Below are positions 36,760 to 47,348 of a DNA stretch of 64,000 bases, in pieces. Within the stretch, counting starts at the first letter, position 1. The number at the start of each line of letters is the position of its first letter. A program made the position numbers and the translations under genes. Source of the stretch: Notolepis coatsorum (taxonomy: Eukaryota; Chordata; Actinopteri; Aulopiformes; Paralepididae); NCBI GenBank assembly GCA_963971535.1, contig OZ020589.1:72255520-72319519 (forward strand), written 5' to 3'. Under the pieces are notes generated by a model, which was not told the origin of the DNA, did no database searches, and was given only the letters and a program-made list of their open reading frames with translations.

Positions 36760-37174
36760 GTAAGTCAGGAGTCTGAGAGATAATCATCTCTATCTAACTA
36801 AATAGATATTTTTTTTTATCATGGAATGTGCTGTGGAAGCCCCGTCCAGACGGCCGGACGGTAAGTGAGTTGTCCTGAGCACTCCTCGCCGATAGGCGCG
36901 CGCAAATCGAATTGTTGTTACATGCTAAAAATAGGGAAGAGAAACTAACTGCGCTTCAATATATGTGGTTTATTATCCCGAATAATAAGAGATATTAAAA
37001 AAATGCATACAGAAGTATGAAGCTTGAAACCCCATAGAGGCTTTTGTCGTTCTGAAAAATTCCAACGCTGATCGAGAGCTAGCGGTGCCAAAATGGCAGC
37101 AAAAAAAACTACAATTCCCATGGTTAAAATTTTCCAAAATGGTCACCTCTCGCAAAGTAAACAAGACCTAAACG

Positions 37175-37566
37175 AAAAGGAAAATCTGCGTGATTACGAA
37201 ACCTAGCCGCATTTCTCGGAGACGGTCTCTGATTGGCACTGACTGACGCTCTCTGATTGGCCACTGACGCGTTTGCCCAATCCGTGACGAGCTGTGTCTT
37301 TGCCCATTTCCACGGCAAACAGCCTGCAAACTACCTGGCGTTCTATCGCCATGCTCTAAGACAAACTCTAACCTTAACCAACTTCGAAAGAGTGCCTAAG
37401 CTTAACCGTCGAAAGAACTTGCCGTCACACTCTAAGACAAACTCTAACCTTAACAAACTTCGAAGAGTGCCTAAGCTTAACCAGTGTAGAAATAGAAACA
37501 GGCGTCGGCCAATCAGAGAGCGTCTCCGAGAAATGCGGCTAGGTTTCGTAATCACGCGGAAAATCT
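37175..37566. mobile_element. inverted-repeat (foldback-type) element
   Basis: Arms of about 55-60 bases around 37177-37230 and 37508-37563 are close reverse complements (GTGATTACGAAACCTAGCCG, then CATTTCTCGGAGACG). CTCTCTGATTGGC motifs occur inside each arm. The centre has a 76-bp tandem duplication with CTCTAAGACAAACTCTAACC. No target duplication was settled. Confidence 0.7.
37354..37485. repeat. tandem pair inside the inverted-repeat element
   Basis: Two ~55-base units (CTCTAAGACAAACTCTAACC to GTGCCTAAGCTTAACC) with starts about 76 bases apart. The CTAACC hexamers are not arranged as telomeric repeats. Confidence 0.85.
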
Positions 37567-38530
37567 ATCGAATAACACTTTAACCTATTGGTAAACTAAC
37601 GTATTGATGATAATATACATTATAACTGCAGTTGTGACATGTTATGTTTATACTTGAATACGTTTGACAATATAAACGATACTTTTGTCAAACAGTCTGG
37701 AGAGATTGATTTATGACGTCATGTCATTTGCGGTCCGCCGATGGACCGCACGGGTGGAAGAGGTTAAGAAAACATCTTTGTTTGGTACAGATTCCTGCAA
37801 AAACGTTAACATGAAAATGACAATAATGAGAAAAAATATTACAAATGAATGAATGTATAAAATAAATAATACACAAAATAATTACAAAAGAATGGGGAAA
37901 AAAACATGAATCATATCACAATATCAGTCAAATCAATTGCAATAATAGATCTTTCTTTCCAAATCACTCAGCCCTACTTTGAAGCACTGATAAGCTTTTG
38001 GGACCTTCCAATATCTTTTTAAAAACACAAGGTTTAAAGGTTTGAAGGGTTGATTGGTCAGACGAGTGGCTCTTCCATGCACAGAGGAGGTGTTACAGAA
38101 TCTCAATAACATTGTGATCGTCAGCGACGTCACGTGGCTCAATGGTATTTCAGGAGGCCTACCTCACAGTTGGAAGGTGCTAGTACATATGGGTGACACA
38201 TTCACTTCCACAAGTCTTCATTTGACATGCTGTCAACTCAGGATGGGGTATTTCTCTTTATACCATGGCCTGGGTGAATACACTTTTCAGGTGTGTGTTA
38301 AAACCTCTTAATGCACACATAGTTCAGCTCAAGATTAATCACTGTTCGAAATGTATCCACTACCCAATCTGTAACCCATAGCTGGCTTGCTAGCCAAATC
38401 AATGACTTTTTATCATGTCAAATATGCATGGTAGCTGTATCACTCTCAGTCGACTCATAGCCTCAAGTACATTCATTGTTGCGAGTTGAATTGTAAGTGT
38501 TGAATGTACAGAACCCTGGCACTGATATAC
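37567..38530. other. intergenic stretch with an orphan hAT end
   Basis: CAAATCACTCAGCCCTA ending at about 37975 resembles a hAT right end without a partner. The rest looks unique and no gene is recognised. Confidence 0.4.
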
Positions 38531-38863
38531 AGTATGTAACCTAGTGTTAAGCTGTAGCCCTATTTTCTGAAATTTCACCTAAAGGTACATGCCCAAGTAA
38601 GTGGAAGATTGCTCCACTTCTACAAGGTCAATTTGCATGTTCTTGGTATCTAGGAACATCTAGGGACCTGGGGGTATGTATTCCCAGTGTCAGAAATATT
38701 GTGTCTGTTACTAGGCTTGAGTAAAGAATTGTGATGAAACAAAGGAGAATATAAATTCAGAATTTTTTTTGCATCTTTGCCTGTGAATAACACCATGTTA
38801 CAATTGTGCAACCACCGAGCTCGCTCACTGAGGGGAGGAGGACCTTTAAGAAAGTGAATATCG

Positions 38864-39077
38864 GGTGCTCCAGTAGCACACCATGTTACCGCGCTGCGTC
38901 GCGGGACTCCGTGCTGCGTCACGGATCTGGTTGACTCCGAGTTCGATTCCCGGACTCGCCGTCATTTGCCGAATGTCTCCCCCTGCTCTCTCTCCCGTTT
39001 CACCCTACAACTGTCGGTCATGCTTGACCAGAAAAGCGATAAACGCTAAAAAATAAAGTTAAAAAAAAAAAAAAAAA
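38864..39077 (+). mobile_element. tRNA-derived SINE of a second family
   Basis: AAAGTGAATATC lies immediately left (38852-38863) and again after the A tail (39078-39089). A box-B sequence GTTCGATTCCC lies at about 38941, and the 3' end is a 20-base A run. The undamaged LINE at 33.6 kb shows the same AAAAAAGTGAATATC without insertion. It differs from the three-copy SINE family. Confidence 0.88.
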
Positions 39078-39877
39078 AAAGTGAATATCAGGAAGGCAGC
39101 AGGACCGGACAATATCCCCGGCCACATACTAAAAGTCTGTGCCGACCAACTGGCCCCAGTATTCACTGACATATTCAACTTGTCCTTAGAACAGTATGTC
39201 ATCCCCACCGTCTCAAAAAGTCCACCATTATGCCTGTACCCAAAACAAATCCACGCCCGCTTGCCTCAATGACTATCGCCCTGTAGCTCTCACCTCCATA
39301 GCCATGGAGTGCTTTGAGAAGCTAGTGAAGGGCTACATCTGTTCCTCCCTCCCAAACACCTTGGACCCCCTGCAATTTGCATATCGCCCCAACAGGTCCA
39401 TGTGCTGCACACAGCAGCATCACACCTGGACAAAAGGCAGGGGAACTATGTGAGAATGCTATTCATCGACTACAGCTCAGCATTCAATACCATAGTCCCC
39501 TACAAACTTGTAGCCAAGCTCAGGGACCTGGGCTTGAACTAAGACCTCTGCCAGTGGGTCTTGGACTTCCTGACAGGAAGACCCCAGGTGGTGAGAGCAG
39601 GCAACTGCACCTCCTCATCCATCACTCTGAACACAGGGGCCCCCCAGGGCTGTGTTCTGAGCCCCCTCCTCTACTCGCTGTACACACATGTGTTGTTCAG
39701 CAACACAATTATCAAGTTTGCTGACGACACAGTTGTGGTGGGCCTAATCTCTGCAAACGACGAGAGGGCCTACCTGGGAGAGGGCGAGAACCTGGCGCTG
39801 TGGTGCCGGGAGAACAGCCTCTCCCTGAACGTCAGCAAAACAAAAGAGATGATTGTGGACTTTAGGAGGTCGGGGGC

Positions 39878-41492
39878 CAGGCCTGGGCGATAAAACGATA
39901 ACGATAACTATCGCGATAAATTATTTCCTCGAAATAAACATGAAACGTGGTCGCAAAGTTTCGATACATCGATTTTCCAAGCTTGGATATGAGCACACGC
40001 ACAGGGGAGGAAATTAGGCCACTTTACTGGCCAAATGCTAGTATTTTTTAAGTTTGGCTGGTAAAAAAAATCAGATACCCGCCAGTTGGCTGGTAAGCCA
40101 AAAAGTTAGTTTCCTCCCCTGCTGGCGAGTATACAAAAAAATAAAACATTCTGCAATCACTGCACTGGCAAACAGTGCGCGTCTTCTGAGTGTTCGCTTT
40201 AGTTGACAGTGCCACGAGAGCACTGCACAAGACCACCCGCGGACATATAATGTTTAATAAACGTTTGCGCAGTACTGGCCAACCCGCGGACATATAATAA
40301 TAAAAGTCCTGCGGTACTAGGCTAGCCATCAGGAGCACTCGCAAACAGATAACGTTAAACACAGCAGAAGATGGAAAACAGACAGACTGACCAACGGGGA
40401 ACTGCATCCAACCCTAGTACAACCCTCGAGTATAAGTTACTAAGGACACATTTAAATCACAGAGGTGTAATGTTAGTCTACTGGAACTGTATACAGTGGT
40501 TAGCTTCTAGTTAGCGTTTTAGCTATAGCTGCTTGCTAGCTAACGTTAGCCCCGTGTGCTCAAAGCAGCCAGCTAGGTGTATCTGTTATGACTATAATGT
40601 TTCCAAAAAAGCACCGGACTACGACGTAAGGTTAGACATTTTATTTCATGCTCAAAAGCCCCTGGCTTGCACATCGCAGTCACGAAAGGGGCTAGCTCAA
40701 CCAGTGCACTGTGCACAACAGCACACCAACCCAACTGACGTTACCACAACACTTGACGGTACTTCACAGCACTGTCGTAAGACCACCGTGCTGTCTTAAA
40801 GGCACAGTGTGCCTACCCAGATGCATACACAACATTGACGCGGCTTGACATACAAAGAAGTAATTATCACAATTAGCGATTTTTTTTGTCTGGTAAAAAA
40901 TCTGTTTGGCTGTTAAAAAAAATCAGATACTCGCCAGTTGGCTGGTAAGCCAAAAAGTTAGTTTCCTCCCCTGCACACGCACTAACAACCAATCAGTGAA
41001 GGAGATGGCCGACAGTGAGGGAGACCCGCGCTGCACCTCTGGGTAGAGAGGTAGGACTCCAGTAGTAAACAAGGCTGGCTAGGATAATTAGCTTGCACGC
41101 CGCTATTTTATAGTTTACGTGCCGAGTGGGTGTGTGGCGTGAATTCTGAGGCCACGGTTAGAGTAGTGTGGGGTATGCGGTGGACGTCGTTGCAATGTAT
41201 TGGGGCTGAACGGAGTATTTTAGGGTGATATAGTTAGTACATTGTCATGGGATACACCGCTTGCTCTGGCTAACTGCTGACGTGCGCGCCGCGCGGACTG
41301 ATGACGACATCAACTCGAGACATTCGCAGCAGCAAAACAAGTCTATTAATAGCCCGTCCATCTGCGCCGGGCATAAGAAGTTAATTAAACTTGACAGAAA
41401 TTATATCGACGATAATTATCGATATCGAGTTATATGAAAATAATTTTATAATTTTATCGCAATAGCGTTTTTGGCCATATCGCCCAGCCCTA
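39878..41492. mobile_element. hAT-type element (TAGGGCTGGGCGAT family) inside the LINE
   Basis: The right end is ATATCGCCCAGCCCTA; the left end CAGGCCTGGGCGATAA has two changes from the family. GGCCAG flanks both sides, and the intact LINE copy reads straight across this point. The full 8-bp duplication cannot be fixed because the left junction has changed. It hosts another hAT. Confidence 0.78.
40002..40973. mobile_element. innermost hAT-type element, 972 bp
   Basis: Ends CAGGGGAGGAAA and TTTCCTCCCCTG are perfect inverted repeats, with a perfect CACACGCA duplication at 39994-40001 and 40974-40981. The right-terminal ~40 bases also occur at 40080-40121, so the first 120 bases look like a complete miniature element of the same family. 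Confidence 0.9.
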
Positions 41493-42665
41493 GGCCAGGG
41501 ACTACAGCCCCCTCAGCATCGACAGGGCACCGGTCGAGAGAGTGAACCGTTTTAAGTACCTCGGAGTCCACATATACGAGGACTTGACATGGACCACACA
41601 CATTGACAGTGTAGTGAAGAAGGCACAGCAACTCCTCTACTTCCTTAGGCACCTAAGGAAGTTTAAAGTGAGTCAGAAGATCCTCAAGAACTTCTACTCG
41701 TGCACAATAGAGACCATCCTGACAATATCACCTCCTGGTTTGGGAATAGCACCGCACAAGACCACAGCAGACTACAGAGAGTGGCCCGTTAAACGGAACG
41801 CACAATTGGAGATGGGCTTCCCACTCTCCAAGGCATTTATAACAAGCGTTGCAGGGCCAAGGCTAAGAGAATAATCAAAGACTCTAGTCACCAAAACAAC
41901 TGCCTCTTTGAACTGCTGCGGTCAGGCAAGCGCTACCGGAGTCTCATGGCCAGTACAGAGAGACTCAGAAGGAGCTGCTATCCCCAGGCCATCAGGATGC
42001 TCAATGACAATGACCCTATGTAACAACCCATCATCTACACTCACTGCACACATCCACATGTACACACCCACTTTAAACAAACACTCACCTTACCACTCAC
42101 TTTAGACACTTTATATTTATTTATTATTAAAAAAGATTTGCACTACATTCATACCTCATTTGCAAGTTTTGTACCTCATCTCATTTCTGCATTGTACCTC
42201 ACTGTTAATCATTTTACTCTGTATTGTATATTGTATATATGTATATTGACTGAACATTCCTTTACTTACTTACTGTATGTAGCACCCTCTCAGGGGCTCA
42301 TACAGAAACACGCATTTCATCATAAAGTATTCTGTATTTTGTTGTGACAAATAATAAACAAACTTGAAACTTGAAAACTTGAAACACTGAGCTCATTCAC
42401 CACCTTCTTGAGATCAAGTGTACAACCAATCTAAGCAAATTAATAAAGGGAAGATGATTAAACCGAAGGATTTGTAGATACAGTAATAAATTATAATCCA
42501 TTTGAATTATACATAAAAGAAATTACCTTGAACTTGACCTTATTATGGCCAAATCATACATCTATGGATAGGGGAAAAGCTCCTCTTTCCAATGGCAGTG
42601 TTAAATCTGGATTTAGTAATTTCCTCATGGTTTTATGATAAAATAGATAAAACACATCGAGTTAA

Positions 42666-43460
42666 CTCGTTTTTGGTCGCCATGAGTTGAGCGCCAAAGA
42701 CGAGTAAACTCATTTTTAGATCATTTTTTCTTTTATTCGATTTTTTTTATTCATTACAGGATCACGGACCTCGGTGTTACCATAGGAAATCAGAGAATTT
42801 TGGTCCAGGCAAGCCTAGCGGTTCACCCGATCATATTGGAACACGTCCATGGCCCCTCGATGCATGTGTTGTGCCGGATTATGTTGGGGACCCAATGGAC
42901 ACCAATACTAGAAATCGCAATCAGACAATTGGAATATTCTTTTTGGAATACCCCTGATCAAAGGTAAGGACTATCTGACATCAATTCCACCTTGATCCTA
43001 CAATGATTTCATATCGATCCAGTCGATCAACGTATGTAGTATTAAAAACTACTGCCATTGATGATGATCAGAGCATCAAAAAATTACTTTGATGCATTCA
43101 TGATGAAACATAATACTATATACATTTGATTTGGAAATAGTGGCGTGTCCAGGCGAGAAACGCCAATGACTTTAGTCAAATTCACATAGCGCCCTATAGC
43201 TTTTCAGGAATGAGCCCAGATCACTCCTAAACTATACAATATTCACCACGGGATAACGTGCAAACGTATACATGACATTTTTTTCTCTTTTTTGCTTGTT
43301 CAACAGGAGAAAGTGACTGTCAAATGACCATAGTATTGTCTCCATAGCTATAATATAGATATAGCTCTCCAAACATAGTGACGCACAGTGAAAATAGGCT
43401 ATGGAAAGCTGGCGCATTAGCTACAGGGATAAGGGTAATGGGCCGGCAGCGCTGAAAGTG
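42666..43460. mobile_element. piggyBac-like nonautonomous element, 795 bp
   Basis: TTAA at 42662-42665 and 43461-43464 brackets ends CTCGTTTTTGGTCGCC and GGCCGGCAGCGCTGAAAGTG. ATGAGTTGAGCGCCAAAGACGAGT near the left end recalls the element at 8367. It splits copy C of the dispersed repeat. Confidence 0.65.
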
Positions 43461-43727
43461 TTAAAAACATCGGTAAACAAACGTAGTTTGAATTGATGTT
43501 GATTTGATGTTTAAAATTTTTGTGTCTTACATACAGGTGTATGCCCAGCCCATATGGGCTTACAAGACACATAACAATAAGTATATAATAATATACTTGA
43601 CAAATGACATTGACCAATATACACTTTGACTGCTGTTTTGATAGGGTTATGGTCTTTACTCTTGGCTACATTTGAAAAAGAAACAACATTAATTAATACG
43701 GTCTGTATTTTATAGGGCTGGTGTAAT

Positions 43728-44183
43728 ATTTTTTTTTATCCACTTTTTTCTCTTTCTATTTTTCTCCCATCCCAATTTAGCCGTGCCAATTCTTGAATTC
43801 TTGAATGTTGCTCGCATATGCCCCGCACTGGCCGGTTGTAGGGAGGATAGAAGCCTTGCATCACATGTCCCCTCCGATACATGTGAAGGCAACATGTCAC
43901 ATCTTTTCACCTGCCAGCGCGGAGTCTCATTTGGCGAGGTGTAACGTGTGGGAGGCTCACACTACCCCCGCCATTTTGCTGTCTCTGCTGTGCAGGCGTC
44001 CCCCAACCGACCTGTAGGAGTCGCTGTCCACAACGTCCAGATTACCACCCATCGACTTCCACCCGCTAACTGCCAATTGAGTTAGTATGACGGCCGGCCC
44101 AGGCCGGAGGCAACGCCGACAGCCGGAGTCGAACCCGGTGTCTCTTGCGTTGGTGACGAGCGCAATGTCCGCTGCGCCACCCA
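43728..44183 (-). mobile_element. tRNA-derived SINE, copy 2 (uninterrupted)
   Basis: The 12-bp duplication GGCTGGTGTAAT lies at 43716-43727 and 44184-44195. On the - strand the head has box-A-like TGGCGCAGCGG and box-B GGGTTCGACTCC, and the tail is A-rich. At 456 bp this is the reference copy for the two interrupted relatives. Confidence 0.9.
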
Positions 44184-44195
44184 GGCTGGTGTAAT

Positions 44196-45486
44196 TTGAT
44201 ATTTTTCTTATTTTCAACATTATGATGACATGCCTATGAAGAGACCTTCTTCAGTATGGTATCTAGACAACATCAGATTATAGCTCATATCCAGAAGTCA
44301 TAGAATTCCAAAATTTTCCAAAAAACACTCAAATGTTACAGAGCCATACTTTTTGTTTTGGTCAGTATCATTTATCAAAAGTTTTTCCTGGAATTACTAT
44401 ATGAATTGACAGTGATCGCCTCAGAAATAGTACCTCATACAGTAATTCCGGAAAAACCTATGATGCTCCAGTTCATTGCAGTGATGAATTATACTGACCA
44501 AAACCAAAAGTAAAGACAAATTATTTAAAAGTATGCTCAGGAAAATGGTGGTGTAAAATAGGTGCGACTAAAAACTTATATTTAGATGAGGTAAAGGTAT
44601 GGTCCTCTAACCCTCTGGGGTCAGACCTGTTTGCTCCTGCATGCGGTAGAACAAAGGTGTGAAAATCTCAGAGAGGATTCCTCAGAAATGCCCAAAGTGT
44701 CGCGCATTTCAGAAATCGGTCAAAATAGAGAAATGGCATTTTTGAGTGCTTTGAACTACATCCGTTTCCTTATTTGCAAAACTGAATACGACTTGTAAAT
44801 AGGTTTAATTCTTGCTAGATTGTTTGGCTGTAATTATCCCGGTTCTCCAGAGAACTACACTCACGTCACATACACGCACATACTGTAGACGCACGCGCAC
44901 ACACACACTCAGAGACAGAGCGTGTGTGTGTGCTTTGAATAGGGTTTAGACCCCCGCAGAGACTGTCAGACTGTCGCTACCCCCCTCCAGCTTGTAGCAC
45001 TGGACAGATTCTAAACAACACATTGGCTTTCATAATATGTATTAATTATCTCTCGCAATAATATCCACAGGACTCTACTTTTTTGCAGAGCCGTTGCGCG
45101 AGTTGGACGTTTTATTTATTTGATCATGACAGCAATGTTAGTGACTTGGTCGAAACGTGATTCCGGAGTGATACCTAAATGCATTCTGTTTCATTCAGAG
45201 AGAGGGAGAGTGTGTCTGCGTGTGTGTGCGAGCATCTCATGTGAGCCGCGGTGTTTCTCGCCTCTCCTTTGGAAACTAGCGATAACAACAATAACACTTC
45301 CGGTCGGGGGGTTTCAAAATAAAAGAGTGAAGTCTAAAATAGGAAGGACGTATATTTTATACATTTGTGTTGTTCATGTAGAAAGTGAACTTTCCCAGCT
45401 ATCAATCGTGTATTGGAGAATTCTGTGTTAACGGCGAAGTGGACAGATACACTGGAGAGCCTGGACTGGTCAGATGAGCTCAGTGG
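44196..45486. other. repeat-poor stretch, no gene
   Basis: Sequence near 44740-44820 (TTCCTTATTTGC, ACGACTTGTAAAT) resembles 16935-16985 inside the TA element, so part of this may be a related relic. CTAACCCTCTGGGGTC at 44608 looks like a TTAA-type transposon start without a partner. Confidence 0.4.
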
Positions 45487-46165
45487 TCAAGAGTCACTTT
45501 ATTGTCCCATCAGCTGGGAAATTTGTCTTGGGCTTACACCCACTACAGCCACAGACACATAGATACAGACATGACACAACACAACTGACAAAATGAAACA
45601 ATACACAATATAAAAGATACAGTAAAGTACATGCACAGCAGGATGTCTGGCAACACCACATTAGAATAGTATACACAAATAATATAATATTAATATTATA
45701 GTATACACGATAATATAACAACCAAATATCCATTATTCGATAGTTGCCCTTTATCTGGCACTATTTAAAAGTTTAACTGAGATCGGAATAAAGGAGTTTT
45801 TAAACCTATTTAGTCTAGAGCGTGGAACTCTAAACCTCCTCCCAGAAGGCAGTAGCTCATACTCGGCATGTAAGACATGGGAGGGGTCCAAGACTATTCT
45901 ATTGGCTTGCCTTGGCTTGCCTGTTCAAACATAGACTGCAGGGATGGGTGACCTTTCACCCCTATGATCTTCCATGCAGTCTGCATCAGTCGGACCAGTT
46001 TGGACTTTAATTGTACAGACAGGTTACCAAACCAAGCTGTAATACCGTATCTGATGAGACTCTCTAATACAGATTGGTCGAAAAGTAACATACATTTTTG
46101 ATCTACACCATGCACTCTAAGGCGACGTAGAAACCAGTGGTACACTGGTTGAAGAAACATGGCTT
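45487..46165 (-). mobile_element. CR1-group LINE 3' fragment
   Basis: On the - strand the element ends in AATAAAGTGACTC. The frame at 45894-46160 shows LLFDQSVLESLIRYGITAWF followed by LKSKLVRLMQTAWKIIG, the C-terminal region of CR1/Rex-type proteins; text beyond it continues in other frames. It belongs to a different family from the Rex1-like copies. The reverse transcriptase core is absent. Confidence 0.7.
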
Positions 46166-46260
46166 GGTTTCAAAACCAAATTTTCAACAATAAACGACAT
46201 GCACCCCCCTAAGAACCACCAGGGTAAAAAATCACGCTGAGCCGTGGATGCACTCCGAAA

Positions 46261-46911
46261 TAGGGCTGGGCGATATGGCCAAAAATTATTTTGCGATAAC
46301 GATATCGATAACAATATCATATCACGCTATATCGATAATTATAGATATTGTTCTAAGTATTAAAAAAATATATATATTATATATATTTTTTTTAACAACA
46401 GATGTACGTTTATTTTGCAGCAATTCTTTTGTCGTTGCCGCCATCTTTAGTGTTACATCCCCTCACACACTCCAGTTCTCAGGCTGCAGCTGGTTTGAAA
46501 GCGAAAGTAAACAGGCTTCTCTGCTGGCTGTGGCTCCAGGGGAGTTGAACAGTTCTGGCTCTGCTAGTTTCTTTTCTATCTTTTGGTGGACAAACCACCG
46601 CACATGTGCACCGTGGCTGGAGACTAGCTCTGCTAGCACACATAGCCTACTGTGTACAGACGGTTTCAAACTGTATTTTACATTAGAAAGCAAACAAAAT
46701 AAATGGACAAGAGAAAAATAAATCTCAATTTGGTCAGTATTGTCATTTGGACAAGCAAAGCCATTACTTTAAGTTGCAGGCAAGAAAGACAAGTCTGTCC
46801 ACTGTCTCTAGGTTTAACAAAAAAAAATAGTTTTTTCGATATTGTTTTTTCGATATCTGTTATTAAAATATATCGCAATAATTATCGTTATCGTTATATC
46901 GCCCAGCCCAT
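46261..46911. mobile_element. hAT-type element (TAGGGCTGGGCGAT family), no TSD
   Basis: Left TAGGGCTGGGCGATATGG and right ATATCGCCCAGCCCA are inverted repeats, and the interior matches the 33901-34827 copy in reverse, including GCCGCCATCTT at 46437. The flanks (CTCCGAAA versus ATTGACCG) do not match, so this copy has been rearranged or one flank was deleted. Confidence 0.8.
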
Positions 46912-47348
46912 AATTGACCGCTAAAAGTTTCGTAAAAGTCAGTCAAAGCTTACCAAAAGCTTGAGCAGTGAACTCCAAGCCCACGTGACTGAACTCAAAC
47001 TGGAAAGAAACCGACTAAGAAATTACATAAATTCCATGATCAAAACTGCAAAAAAGAATTTCATCAATGACAAAACTGAGGAAAACTAAAATAAACCCTG
47101 TGAACTTTGGAAATTACTCAATAATCAACTAGGCTGCAATAAAAAACTTAAAACCAGATTTTCAAATATAAACATAAAGACAGATAACACGCTCATCACA
47201 GACAAGCTGGATGTGGCAAATAAAAAGAAATTCACAAACATAGTCACAACACTGGTAAATAAACTACCCTCCCACTCAGGGCATTTTGGGGTAGAACACA
47301 TCCTAGCCTACTACTATAAAGACCAGCAAAGACGATTTCAAACTAGAA

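Larger units (their letters stand above)
39081..42022 (+). pseudogene. Rex1-like reverse transcriptase, broken
   Basis: Pieces at 39081-39272, 39196-39453 and 39561-39875 match the copy at 32.2-33.8 kb but sit in different frames; [27 protein letters not shown] and FADD are readable. After the hAT, 41508-42022 continues with FKYLGVHIYEDLTWTTHID. Frameshifts, a stop in the motif-A region (the first catalytic Asp segment is read in another frame) and the hAT inside the frame make it dead. It is far more decayed than the - strand copy. Confidence 0.85.
38834..42384 (+). mobile_element. Rex1-like LINE copy 2, hosting a SINE and two hATs
   Basis: CACTGAG occurs at 38827-38833 and 42385-42391. Copy A gives the uninterrupted target. 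The 3' end consists of CTTGAAA tandem repeats. After removing the nested elements the LINE is about 1.7 kb and 5'-truncated, close in sequence to the copy at 31.8-33.8 kb. Confidence 0.88.
38530..43710 (-). repeat. unclassified dispersed repeat, copy C
   Basis: Host segments 38530-38833, 42385-42661 and 43465-43710 follow copy A in reverse order and orientation. They are split by the Rex1-like LINE and a piggyBac-like element, and a SINE lies at the right edge. The extent of the repeat beyond these segments is unknown. Confidence 0.78.

Noticed and set aside
37354..37485. Telomere-like CTAACC/TTAACC words
   Set aside because: The hexamers are not in tandem; they belong to a 76-bp duplication in an inverted-repeat element.
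38864..38960. A possible tRNA gene (box B present)
   Set aside because: The A tail and target duplication show it is a SINE head; the cloverleaf is not complete.
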